Below, in pieces: positions 55,031 through 64,000 of a stretch of DNA of 64,000 nt (its first letter is position 1; each line of letters begins with the position of its first letter). Under the pieces are notes generated by a model. The model saw only the letters and a list, made by a program, of their open reading frames with translations, did no database searches and had not been told where the DNA came from. The stretch is from Streptomyces cyaneofuscatus (GTDB taxonomy: Bacteria > Actinomycetota > Actinomycetes > Streptomycetales > Streptomycetaceae). Both the position numbers and the translations under genes were made by a program. The stretch spans positions 248,001 to 312,000 of the forward strand of contig NZ_JOEM01000001.1 in assembly GCF_000718135.1 (NCBI RefSeq). Reading direction: 5' to 3'.

Positions 55031-55747
55031 TCACAGCCCTACGATCTGCTGGTTCTCGAGGATCTCGAAGTACGTCCGGCAGAGGTAGAAGTCCTCGGCC
55101 GTCGTGATCTTGATGTTCGAGCGGGGGCCGACGACCCGGTAGATCTTGCGGCCGTACCGGTGCATCAGGGAGCACGAGTCGATGCTGTCGTGCTCGCCCT
55201 CCTCGACCGCCCGGTCGTACAGCGAGAGGATCTCGCCGAGCCGGAAGCTCTGCGGGGCCTGGGCGGCGTAGATGTGGTCGCGCGGGATCACGTCGTCGAT
55301 GTGGTCGTGCTCACTCGACACCACGGTCTCGTTGAACTTGGTGCAGGTGATGGCCGAGCCGTGCTCCAGCACCGTCGCGATGTTGGAGCTGATCAGCTTG
55401 GCGTCGATCAGCGGCCGCACGCCGTCGTGGACGAGCACGACGGTGTCCTCGGGACACTCGGCGGCGACGGTCTTGAGCGCGTTGTGCCGCGACTCCTGAC
55501 CGGTCTTGCCGCCGTCGATGACCCACTTGACCTTCTGGATCTCATAGCGCGTCAGCAGCTTCATCATGTGCTCGCGGTACTCCGGGAGGATCGCGATGGC
55601 TATCGCGTCTATCTCGGGGTGCGCCTCGAAGTGCTGAAGGGTGTGGATGATGACGGGCTTGCCGTGGACTTCCAGGAACTGCTTGGGAAGGGCACGGCTG
55701 TTCATCCGGGAGCCGATGCCTCCGGCGAAAAGCAGGGCGACGTTCAT
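55031..55747 (-). CDS. IspD/TarI-family cytidylyltransferase
   Basis: A 238-residue nucleotidyltransferase. The signature LLFAGGIGSRMNS and PKQFLEVHGKPVI are present, with the base-contacting VHDGVRPL region. It is of the TarI/IspD fold, using CTP to activate ribitol-5-phosphate, methylerythritol phosphate or a related alditol. Because it lies between a poly-alditol-phosphate polymerase and an SDR, a teichoic-acid role is favoured over isoprenoid synthesis. It is the middle gene of a three-gene unit, starting three bases before the 3' end of the upstream gene. Confidence 0.93.
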   Translation of the reverse strand: MNVALLFAGGIGSRMNSRALPKQFLEVHGKPVIIHTLQHFEAHPEIDAIAIAILPEYREHMMKLLTRYEIQKVKWVIDGGKTGQESRHNALKTVAAECPEDTVVLVHDGVRPLIDAKLISSNIATVLEHGSAITCTKFNETVVSSEHDHIDDVIPRDHIYAAQAPQSFRLGEILSLYDRAVEEGEHDSIDSCSLMHRYGRKIYRVVGPRSNIKITTAEDFYLCRTYFEILENQQIVGL

Positions 55748-55750
55748 GTT

Positions 55751-57451
55751 TTATTCCTCCGACTGGTCACTGAGCGGCTGGTCTCCCACCGCGGTATCGT
55801 CCGGGACGGGTGCGAGCCACGGCTGGAATCCGCCGGTCTCATTGCCGTGATCTCCGACGACCAGCCAGTCGATCACGCGGTCCGCCGAATTCGTGTCGAC
55901 GTAGTCGAAGTTGTCCCGCCGGAATTCCTCGACCTTGGAAAGGTCGAAGTCCTCGTCCTGCAGGGACTTGAGCAGTTCATCGAAGGTCACGCACACCTTG
56001 CCGGGGGCAACGGCGTCGTAGTCGCGGTGGAATCCGCGGACCACGGAATACGTGTCCTTGTCGTACGCGTAGAACAGGATCGGCTTGTCGAGCAGCGTGT
56101 ACTCGTAGATGACGGACGAGTAGTCCGTGACGAGCACGTCGGTGACGTGCAGCAGGTCGTTCGTGTCCGGGAACTCCGCGAAGTTGATCAGCCGGTCCGC
56201 GTACTCGGCCGGGATCGGCGGCTCCTCCGAGATGAAGTGGTGCATCCGGAAGAGGACGACGTACTTGTCGCCGCAGACCTCGTGGAGCTTCTCGAAGTCG
56301 ATGCGGTCGTAGTCGTAGTGCGCGTCCCCGATGCTCTTCCCGCGGAAGGTCGGCGCGAACAGCACGATCTTCTTGCCCTTGAGGTGCGGGTAGGAGGCGA
56401 AGAAGTCGTCCTTGACCTTCCGCGAGTGGTCCTCGTTCAGGAAGGTGTCGATGCGGGGCAGACCCGTCGGGACGACCGCCGACTCCTCGATACCGAACGC
56501 CTCGGCGTACACCGGCACCAGGTGCTTGGACCCGGTGATGACGTAGGTGTACTTGCGGTGGGCGTTGGACAGCTTCGGCGAACCGTACTTGCCGAACCGG
56601 CTGTAACCGACGGCCTTGAAGCCACTGCCGGCGTGCCAGAGCTGAATGATCTTGGTGTCCGGCGAGATGTTGAGGTTCGCGAGAAGACCGAAGTAGTCGT
56701 CCATCAGGACGGTGTCCGACGTCGCCAGCCGGTAGATCAGGCGGAGCGTGCTCCACTTGTTCGCCGTCGCCGGCACACGGAACGAATAATTGAACGTGTG
56801 CTTCTTGTCGAGACCGCGCTCGATCATCCGGTCGTGGACGCGCGCCAGGTTGCCACCGAGACCGGTGCGCATCTCCGAGGCGAACAGGATCCGGTTCCCC
56901 TTCGGCGGGTTCAGCCGACGGGCCGTCCGGTAGAACTTGTTGGCCATCTTCCGGCGCCGGGCCCGCGGGAACACCTTCAGCGATATTCGCTTGCCGAGCG
57001 GCTTCTTCTTCGCCGGCTTCTTCGCCCCGGCACCGCGGAACAGCTGGTACGTCCGCATGAGGAACGCGGGGTGGTCCTCGTCGTCCGAGATCCCGAACGC
57101 GATCACGTATACGGACCGGTTCTGGTCGTACAGGAAGGTACGGGAGTCGGAGTCGAGCCGGTCCGCGGTCTTGAGGTCGAAGGTCGCCTCAGGCAGTCGC
57201 TCGTCATCGATCACCGGGACGATCCGCCACGTACCGTTGGGCACCTGGCGCCGGTCCCGGAAGTTGGTGACGTTGATGTCCAAGCGGTGGTGTTCGGCGT
57301 CGATTTGCTGAGAGTTCACCGGGAATTCTCGCCCGTTGTCAACTATCAGGAAGCGCAGAGCACTAGGATCTCCAGTGAAGTCGGAGACCGCCACATTGAG
57401 AGTGAGATGCACGCGCTCCCAGGATATGGCCGCAATTGAGCAACGCGCCAT
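55751..57451 (-). CDS. CDP-glycerol/ribitol-phosphate transferase (TagF/TarL-like)
   Basis: Poly(glycerol or ribitol phosphate) transferase, 566 residues. An N-terminal beta-rich domain of about 150 residues (to FLIVDNGREFPVN and beyond) precedes the TagF-type catalytic part. Its conserved motifs are LWHAGSGFKAVGYS, TGLPRID, LFAPTFR, RMHHF, and VTDYSSVIYEY. ATG 57451 is selected over the long reading because it has GGAAGGA and a start matching the homologous domain. It is the first gene of the cassette with the cytidylyltransferase and SDR, and builds a wall polymer. Confidence 0.93.
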   Translation of the reverse strand: MARCSIAAISWERVHLTLNVAVSDFTGDPSALRFLIVDNGREFPVNSQQIDAEHHRLDINVTNFRDRRQVPNGTWRIVPVIDDERLPEATFDLKTADRLDSDSRTFLYDQNRSVYVIAFGISDDEDHPAFLMRTYQLFRGAGAKKPAKKKPLGKRISLKVFPRARRRKMANKFYRTARRLNPPKGNRILFASEMRTGLGGNLARVHDRMIERGLDKKHTFNYSFRVPATANKWSTLRLIYRLATSDTVLMDDYFGLLANLNISPDTKIIQLWHAGSGFKAVGYSRFGKYGSPKLSNAHRKYTYVITGSKHLVPVYAEAFGIEESAVVPTGLPRIDTFLNEDHSRKVKDDFFASYPHLKGKKIVLFAPTFRGKSIGDAHYDYDRIDFEKLHEVCGDKYVVLFRMHHFISEEPPIPAEYADRLINFAEFPDTNDLLHVTDVLVTDYSSVIYEYTLLDKPILFYAYDKDTYSVVRGFHRDYDAVAPGKVCVTFDELLKSLQDEDFDLSKVEEFRRDNFDYVDTNSADRVIDWLVVGDHGNETGGFQPWLAPVPDDTAVGDQPLSDQSEE

Positions 57452-58114
57452 CGTCGTCCTTCCATTCGTGATCCGTCGTGCCTTCGTTCCGAGGCGTGCG
57501 CGACGGCTACGAAGCCTGCCAGCGCCAGGTGAGACGGTTATCGGAGCATAGCGTACGGGGTCACGCCCACCCCAAACCAAGGGCGGGGGCCGGAGCCCCC
57601 CAGGACTGCGGTCGAGCGCACCCGTCGGGACCCCCGCAGAACCCTCTCATCTCCACCTCCGACCTGCTTGAACGATGCCGTCGGCGAGTTCGCATCTTGG
57701 TTACGTACATGTGACATCCAGGCTTTTCCCACTTCAGGGCGAGGCGCGATGAAAGGCGAGGGCGGCGCCAGGTAGGTGGTGTCAGAAAGTAACGACACCG
57801 ACACGCAAAGCATTGCCGGGCGCGACCGCACCGGAGTGCCGTTGCCGGGCAGTCAAGAGCGCGCCGGTGTGGCGGAGTTCACACATTCGGCGGAGTTCCC
57901 CCTGGGTGGCTGCGTGACCGAAATGTGGCGCAATATCAGCACGGGTGCCGGGATTCACGACATGGATACGAGAGGGCCCAGGATCGCCGACGCCGCACAA
58001 CAGCGCCGACAAGGGCCGGGGCCCGAGGGGCTTCTCCGCAACACTGGGGGCCCCATCAGCACTTGGGGCACCATCGCGCTCACGAACTCCCGCGCCTCGC
58101 CTGCGATCCGCCAC
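57452..58114. other. Large intergenic region, no gene supported
   Basis: 663 bases between the transferase and the DUF234 ATPase. It contains the promoter of the teichoic-acid cassette. A leftward 110-residue reading (57782-58114) has low hydrophobic order and no ribosome binding site and is not accepted. No repeats of note. Confidence 0.5.
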
Positions 58115-59533
58115 TCACAGCGGCCAAGCGGTCAGCAAGTCACCGGGGCCGTAGGCTGCGTCGAGGCCCGGAGGTCCGACGCCGCTGCGCGAGACCGCCA
58201 CGACGGGAACGGGTTCGTCGGTGAGGGCGGCCCGGTGTCGATGGAGAGCCGCCAGGTCGTGCCGGTCGAAGGGGGACCGCTCCAGCCACTTGATCGAGCC
58301 GACGAAGAACAGCTCCTTGGCGATGGGGGCGCGGTCCGCCCCCACGATGTCGATCTCGACGTCGTTGGTGCGGGTCCAGTAGCCGCCCACCGCGGGGGCT
58401 GCGGGGAGCTGATCGTCGGGCAGTGTCCGGGCGAGCGCCTCGCGGATGAGCGGCTCGACCGCCCGGCCACGCCAGCTGGTCCAGCTCTCCCGGATCCGCG
58501 CCAAGGTCAGATCGCCCCGCCCTCGCTCGATCTCCTCCATGGAGGGGCCGAGCAGGTGCAGCCAGAACCGCAGGTAGGGATCTGCCACCCGGTAGCGGCG
58601 ATCCTTCGACGGACGCAGCGACACGGGCAGCTCCGCAGCGACGATCCGTTTGTCCGTGAGCAGCTCCAGCGCTCGTTGCAGCGGCGTGGCCCCGATACCG
58701 CCGGCCGCACGAGCGATGTTGGTGAAGCTCCGTTCACCACTGCCGATGGCCGCGAGCACCGTACGCGCCTGAGCCTGTGGGGGAAATTCGGCAGCCAGCG
58801 AGCGTTCGGCCGACACCAGCAGGGCCGAGACCGGGTCGTTCAGCGCCTCACCGAGGAAGTCCCACAGCCCTGCGCCCCGCGGCCACTCCGCGCAGATCAG
58901 CGGCAGTCCGCCGGTGACCAGCGCCGCATCGAAGGCTTCCGCCGGATCCAGCCCGAGCATCCGCCCCACCTCGGCGGGGTTCAGCGGTCCGAGCACCATC
59001 TCCCGGCCGCGCTGATGGAAGGGGCGGTCATAGCTGTTCAGAGCCTCCATCATCGACAGATCGGAACCGATGAGGACCAACAGCACCGGCTTCGTCTCCA
59101 GCACCCGGTCCCAGGCCCGTTGCAGCATCCCCTCAAAGGCGCCATCGGCGTCCATCAGGTACGGCGCCTCGTCGATGACCAGCACGCTCGTCCGGTCGGC
59201 GGGCAGCGCCGCAGCCAGCACATCGAACGCGGCATCCCAGTTCTCCGGCCGTGCGGCGGCCACCAGCCCCGCCAACGGCAGCGTCGACGCCTGGGCGTCC
59301 CGGGCCAACCGCGCCAGTTCATCCCTGGGGGCCGCACCGGTCGCCGCGTAGAACAGGAACGGAGCTCCGGAGCGCTCCGCGAACCGCTCGACCAAGCGCG
59401 ACTTGCCCACCCGGCGCCGCCCCCGCAGCATCACGCACCGACCGGGCCGCTCCCCGCCGACCCCTGCCGCCACCTTCTGCAGCTCTCGCTCCAGCGTCGC
59501 CAGCTCCTGCCGACGGCCTACGAAATCCACCAC
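58115..59533 (-). CDS. AAA ATPase with C-terminal DUF234 nuclease-like domain
   Basis: A 472-residue protein of the archaeal-ATPase (PF01637) type. Walker A is GRRRVGKS at 38-45 and Walker B is VLVIDE at 117-122. A winged-helix region follows near 270-330. The C-terminal DUF234 part has the PD-(D/E)XK-like VEIDIVG ... GSIKWL, with serine where the acidic residue before the lysine usually lies. Its cellular role is unsettled; family members are often in mobile or scattered positions. GTG 59533 has GGAGGT upstream. It stands alone, with ttag-based repeats in its promoter. Confidence 0.88.
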   Translation of the reverse strand: MVDFVGRRQELATLERELQKVAAGVGGERPGRCVMLRGRRRVGKSRLVERFAERSGAPFLFYAATGAAPRDELARLARDAQASTLPLAGLVAAARPENWDAAFDVLAAALPADRTSVLVIDEAPYLMDADGAFEGMLQRAWDRVLETKPVLLVLIGSDLSMMEALNSYDRPFHQRGREMVLGPLNPAEVGRMLGLDPAEAFDAALVTGGLPLICAEWPRGAGLWDFLGEALNDPVSALLVSAERSLAAEFPPQAQARTVLAAIGSGERSFTNIARAAGGIGATPLQRALELLTDKRIVAAELPVSLRPSKDRRYRVADPYLRFWLHLLGPSMEEIERGRGDLTLARIRESWTSWRGRAVEPLIREALARTLPDDQLPAAPAVGGYWTRTNDVEIDIVGADRAPIAKELFFVGSIKWLERSPFDRHDLAALHRHRAALTDEPVPVVAVSRSGVGPPGLDAAYGPGDLLTAWPL

Positions 59534-59557
59534 GCCTGTCGACCTCCAAGCATGATA

Positions 59558-59589
59558 CTAACGCCGATGTTAGCAACATGGAGGTTAGT
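59558..59589. promoter_or_regulatory. ttag-based repeats in the ATPase promoter
   Basis: actaac, gttag and gttagt form nested inverted and direct repeats within 32 bases, 25-55 bases before the start. They suggest a small autoregulatory operator, possibly for the protein's own winged helix. Confidence 0.45.
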
Positions 59590-59611
59590 GCATACCATGA
59601 CATCAGCGCAC

Positions 59612-59644
59612 AAGGGGCCCGCCTCCGAGGGAGGCGGGCCCCTT
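59612..59644 (-). terminator. Terminator of ychF
   Basis: A 15-bp perfect stem (aaggggcccgcctcc and complement) with a 3-base loop gag, 48 bases past the leftward ychF stop. Confidence 0.88.
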
Positions 59645-59691
59645 CCTGCATGCACGCCCGACGAATCGCCTGACGCAAAGTATCGGTACGG

Positions 59692-60780
<1,089 letters not shown>

Positions 60781-61035
60781 TTTGGCGACTTCCTGGAGTG
60801 AGGAGGGGGTCAGGGGCGTCCGGGGCCGGCTCAGCGGTTCGGGCCGGGTCACGGAGTGGACCGATTCTCCAGTTTACGGGCGGGGGCGCGCGGCCCCGCA
60901 CGGGTCCGCCGCAGGCCGTACGTACACCGCCGAACAGGTCCGTTTCGGCCGTGTGGCATCGAACGCAACGCCAAGGTCGGCCAAAGCGCGTGTCCAACGC
61001 CTGATTCCTCCCGCCCCGCGACCTACGTTGTCCCC

Positions 61036-61713
61036 GTGGAGCAGCACAGGACACGTCCCCCGCAGCGCAGGCCGGCCCCGCAGGCCGCGTCCGCCCCTCC
61101 CGTCCCGCCCGTGCAGGGTGCCTTCGGCGAGTCCGCCACCGTCTACCGGGCGGGTGGCAGCGGCGGGCGGGTGCGTGCCGTGCCTCCCGTGCTGCTCGCC
61201 CTGCGGCGGTTCCCCAACCCCCGGCTCACCGGGATCGGGGCCGGGCTGTTCGCCGCGCTGACCATGTTCGTGCTCGCCTGTCTGGACCGGCTGCTGTTCG
61301 ACAGCTCCGAACTCGTCTACGGGCTGCTGTTCCTGCCGGTCAGCGCGCTCACCGCGCTCTGGGTCCGGCCCGCCGACCTCGTCACCGCGCCGATCAGCGT
61401 GCCCATCGCCTTCGCCGTCGGGGTCTTCCCGATCTCCGGGGGGTCGGAAGGATTCGGCGGGCAGACCATGGCCCTGGTCACCGCGCTCGCCGTGCACGCC
61501 GGCTGGCTGTACGGCGGAACGCTGATCGCCGGTCTCATCGCCTCCGTACGCAAGGTTCTGCACATGCGGGCCAGGCAGCGGTATCTGCTGGCCCAGGGGC
61601 GTACGGGAGGAGCGGAGAAGGCCCCGCGGCCCGCGGCGGGCCGGGTGCCGAAGAAGGTGGCCGGGGCGGGCGCGCCGGCCGGGCGGGCCGAACGGCCCCG
61701 CGCCAGCCGGTAG
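61036..61713 (+). CDS. DUF6542 membrane protein
   Basis: A 225-residue membrane protein with an N-terminal Pro/Arg/Gln-rich tail and about four membrane segments at 65-175 (RLTGIGAGLFAALTMFVLAC, YGLLFLPVSALTALW). The C-terminus is basic and Pro/Ala-rich. DUF6542 proteins are found near ispH in Streptomyces; function unknown. GTG 61036 has no ribosome binding site but a tacgtt box seven bases before, suggesting a leaderless message. Confidence 0.85.
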   Translation: MEQHRTRPPQRRPAPQAASAPPVPPVQGAFGESATVYRAGGSGGRVRAVPPVLLALRRFPNPRLTGIGAGLFAALTMFVLACLDRLLFDSSELVYGLLFLPVSALTALWVRPADLVTAPISVPIAFAVGVFPISGGSEGFGGQTMALVTALAVHAGWLYGGTLIAGLIASVRKVLHMRARQRYLLAQGRTGGAEKAPRPAAGRVPKKVAGAGAPAGRAERPRASR

Positions 61714-61722
61714 CGCCGACGC

Positions 61723-62460
61723 CTACTTCCCCGCCGCCGCCATCGCCGCGCCGACGATCCCCGCGTTGTTCTGCAGCTCCGCCGGGACCATCTCCGCGCG
61801 GACCTTCTCGATCAGCGGCAGGAACTTCTCCGCCTTGCGGCTCACTCCGCCGCCGATGATGAACAGCTCGGGCGAGAACAGCATCTCCACGTGCAGCAGA
61901 TACTTCTGCACCCGGTGCGCCCAGTGCTGCCAGCTGAGGTCCTCGTCCTCCTTGGCCTTCGTGGAGGCGCGCTTCTCCGCGTCGTGGCCGTGCAGCTCCA
62001 GGTGGCCCAGCTCGGTGTTGGGGACGAGGCGGCCGTCGACGAAGAGCGCGCTGCCGATGCCCGTACCCAGGGTCAGCATGATGACCGTGCCCTTACGGCC
62101 CCGGCCCGCGCCGAACGTCATCTCCGCGACCCCCGCCGCGTCCGCGTCGTTCAGGATCGTCACCGGCTGGCCGACCCGCTCGCCCAGCAGGGCGCGGGCG
62201 TCCGTGTCGATCCAGCCCTTGTCGACATTGGCCGCCGTGCGCGTGACGCCGTCCGTGACGACGCCCGGGAACGTGATCCCGATGGGGCCCTGCCAGTCGA
62301 AGTGGCCGACGACCTCGGCCACGCAGTCGGCCACGCGGTCGGGCGTGGCCGGATGCGGTGTCAGCACTTTGTGGCGCTCCTGCGCCAGGTCCCCTCGGTC
62401 CAGGTCCACGGGAGCGCCCTTGATCCCTGAACCGCCGATGTCCACGCCGAAGATCTCCAT
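61723..62460 (-). CDS. ppgK: Polyphosphate glucokinase
   Basis: A 245-residue ROK-fold kinase that phosphorylates glucose using polyphosphate or ATP, typical of actinobacteria. The phosphate-binding loop DIGGSGIKG is at about 6-14, with the second [11 protein letters not shown] loop. Length is that of ppgK enzymes. ATG 62460 has only a weak upstream site. It converges on the DUF6542 gene and lies downstream of ispH in the same direction, about 67 bases apart, so the two may be cotranscribed. Confidence 0.95.
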   Translation of the reverse strand: MEIFGVDIGGSGIKGAPVDLDRGDLAQERHKVLTPHPATPDRVADCVAEVVGHFDWQGPIGITFPGVVTDGVTRTAANVDKGWIDTDARALLGERVGQPVTILNDADAAGVAEMTFGAGRGRKGTVIMLTLGTGIGSALFVDGRLVPNTELGHLELHGHDAEKRASTKAKEDEDLSWQHWAHRVQKYLLHVEMLFSPELFIIGGGVSRKAEKFLPLIEKVRAEMVPAELQNNAGIVGAAMAAAGK

Positions 62461-62527
62461 GGAAACACCGTACGGGGAGGCAGGGCGCCGTGCCCTGCTA
62501 CTCCGCCTACTCGGTGTCTGCCCGCGC

Positions 62528-63508
62528 CTACTCGGCGGAGAGGGCCGCCGCCTCGGCGCGCAGGTCGCGGCGGAGCTCCTTGGGGAGGGAGAAGGTGATC
62601 GACTCGTCGGCCGTCTTGACCGTCTCCACGTCCTCGTAGCCACGCTCGGCGAGCCACTCCAGGACCCCGTCGACCAGGACGTCGGGGACCGAGGCACCGG
62701 AGGTCAGGCCGACCGTGGACACGCCCTCCAGCCACGCCTCGTCGATCTCGCTCGCGAAGTCGACCAGGTACGCGGCGTCGGCTCCGGCGTCGAGGGCGAC
62801 CTCGACCATGCGGATGGAGTTCGAGGAGTTCTTGGAGCCGACCACGATGACCAGCTCGGCGTCCTCGGCCAGCTTCTTCACCGCGATCTGGCGGTTCTGC
62901 GTGGCGTAGCAGATGTCGTCGCTGGGCGGCGAGAGGAGGTTGGGGAACTTCGACTTGAGCGCGCCCACCGTCTCCATCGTCTCGTCGACGGAGAGGGTGG
63001 TCTGGGAGAGCCAGACGACCTTGGACTCGTCGCGGACCTCGATGTTCGCCACGTCCTCGGGGCCGTCGACCAGCTGGATGTGGTCGGGGGCCTCGCCGGA
63101 GGTGCCGATGACCTCCTCGTGGCCCTCGTGGCCGATCAGGAGGATGTCGTAGTCCTCCTTGGCGTACCGGACGGCTTCCTTGTGGACCTTGGTGACCAGC
63201 GGGCAGGTCGCGTCGATGGTCGCGAGCCTGCGCTCGGCGGCCTCCGCGTGGACGGTGGGCGCGACTCCGTGCGCGGAGAACATCACGATGGAGCCCTCGG
63301 GGACCTCCGCGGTGACGTCCACGAAGATCGCACCCTTCTTCTCCAGGGTCTGCACGACGTACTTGTTGTGCACGATCTCGTGGCGGACGTAGATCGGGGC
63401 CCCGTACTGCTCCAGGGCCTTCTCGACGGCGATCACGGCGCGGTCCACGCCCGCGCAGTAGCCACGGGGTGCGGCGAGCAGGACACGGCGGGCAGGCTTT
63501 GCAGTCAT
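62528..63508 (-). CDS. ispH: 4-hydroxy-3-methylbut-2-enyl diphosphate reductase
   Basis: Iron-sulfur reductase (LytB/IspH) of 326 residues, last step of the MEP isoprenoid pathway. The three cluster cysteines lie in [21 protein letters not shown] and ICYATQNRQ. The catalytic glutamate motif EEVIGTSGE is also present. ATG 63508 is preferred; the in-frame ATG at 63517 is possible. It is divergent from the APC permease gene. Confidence 0.97.
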   Translation of the reverse strand: MTAKPARRVLLAAPRGYCAGVDRAVIAVEKALEQYGAPIYVRHEIVHNKYVVQTLEKKGAIFVDVTAEVPEGSIVMFSAHGVAPTVHAEAAERRLATIDATCPLVTKVHKEAVRYAKEDYDILLIGHEGHEEVIGTSGEAPDHIQLVDGPEDVANIEVRDESKVVWLSQTTLSVDETMETVGALKSKFPNLLSPPSDDICYATQNRQIAVKKLAEDAELVIVVGSKNSSNSIRMVEVALDAGADAAYLVDFASEIDEAWLEGVSTVGLTSGASVPDVLVDGVLEWLAERGYEDVETVKTADESITFSLPKELRRDLRAEAAALSAE

Positions 63509-63617
63509 GCGTCCCATCGTAAGGCCGTACCCAGCGGGCGCCTCGACGGCCGGGTCGGGAGACTGATGGCGGTACCTGGGGGAACGATCTGTGGCGGACA
63601 GTGACTGTGGAGGGTTC

Positions 63618-64000
63618 ATGACGTCGGTCCCGGGAAGCGACAGCGGAAGCAGCGTCGAGGAGGGGAAGCTGCGGCGGACCCTCGGCTTCCGGGACCTCGT
63701 CGTCTACGGGCTGCTGTTCATCGCCCCCATGGCCCCCGTCGGCATCTTCGGCACGCTCGACGCCAAGTCCGGCGGGTCGGTCGCCCTCGTCTACATCGTG
63801 GCCACCGTCGTCATGGGGTTCACCGCCTTCAGTTACGCCCAGATGGTGCGGGTCGCCCCCTTCGCCGGCTCGGTCTTCACGTATGCCCGCAAGGGGCTCG
63901 GGGAAGGGCCCGGGTTCATCGCGGGGTGGATGGCGATGCTCGACTACCTGCTGATCCCCGCCGTCGCCTACCTCTTCTCCGGGATCGCGATGAACGCGCT
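63618..64000 (+). CDS. APC-family amino-acid permease, 5' part
   Basis: First 127 residues of a transporter that runs off the right edge. After a charged tail ([15 protein letters not shown]), membrane segments begin: [14 protein letters not shown], a second at [16 protein letters not shown], the third around the [14 protein letters not shown] loop, and a fourth starting. This is the APC superfamily pattern. GGAGGG lies before ATG 63618. Substrate not predictable from this part. Confidence 0.92.
   Translation, partial: MTSVPGSDSGSSVEEGKLRRTLGFRDLVVYGLLFIAPMAPVGIFGTLDAKSGGSVALVYIVATVVMGFTAFSYAQMVRVAPFAGSVFTYARKGLGEGPGFIAGWMAMLDYLLIPAVAYLFSGIAMNA

Noticed and set aside
57782..58114. Minus-strand 110-residue reading
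   Set aside because: No ribosome binding site, no family pattern, and unusual composition.

Overview
The window is high-GC actinobacterial chromosome and almost certainly Streptomyces. Evidence: the third-codon GC bias throughout, GTG and leaderless-looking starts, an XRE(DUF5753)-DUF397 pair, an SCO4226-type nickel-binding protein, a perfect CebR box in front of a GH6 cellulase, and a DasR-type (dre) element in front of a GH18 chitinase. I see no rRNA, tRNA, CRISPR array, insertion sequence, prophage or antibiotic cluster. It reads as core-to-accessory chromosome dominated by polymer degradation, regulation and cell-envelope genes.

Layout. 1-3776: 5' part of typA and a large oligopeptide-type binding lipoprotein. 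4032-13740: a sugar-uptake region with a LacI regulator and its own operator, a GAF-PP2C phosphatase, an acetylxylan-esterase-type hydrolase, a binding protein/permease/permease operon preceded by a LacI-like operator, a GH1 beta-glucosidase, and a Tat-exported glucoamylase-like (PF10091/GH144-type) protein. 14121-16612: a MarR regulator divergent from a second-type enolase. 16672-20000: a secreted pentapeptide-repeat protein, a run of small unknown genes including a tandem paralogous pair, and the XRE/DUF397 pair. 20287-25691: a secreted M15-type peptidase, a frameshifted DUF218 membrane protein, small envelope proteins, a GPP34 protein and the CebR-controlled cellulase. 26304-28637: a YCII-domain protein with an ECF42-type sigma factor, and a dienelactone hydrolase.

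28833-40211: a DUF6056 membrane protein, a GT2-GtrA fusion, a TPM-domain/PspA pair, a PAS-GAF-PP2C-HATPase phosphatase with an anti-sigma-type kinase, a Nudix hydrolase, a SPOR-like protein and a GntR regulator. 40541-50126: the DasR-type chitinase, an S8 protease, a threonine-synthase-like enzyme, a double-HTH MerR regulator divergent from an erythromycin-esterase-type protein, a secreted GH65 hydrolase, and the nickel-binding protein. 50136-57451: a quinone oxidoreductase, an SPFH/NfeD pair, a hexapeptide acyltransferase, and a three-gene teichoic-acid-type set. 58115-64000: an AAA-DUF234 ATPase, ychF, a DUF6542 membrane protein, ppgK, ispH and the start of an APC permease.

Several parts work together. 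The LacI/ABC/GH1/PF10091 set looks like one glycan-utilisation locus, possibly for a beta-glucan. The cellulase and chitinase are tied by their operators to the global cellobiose (CebR) and N-acetylglucosamine (DasR) regulators. The cytidylyltransferase, SDR and glycerophosphotransferase-type genes form a wall-polymer cassette. The best leads for undescribed biology are the glycan locus with its two matched operators, the MPTR-like secreted repeat protein, the tandem Cys/His-rich paralogs, and the SDR that occupies the place usually held by TarJ.
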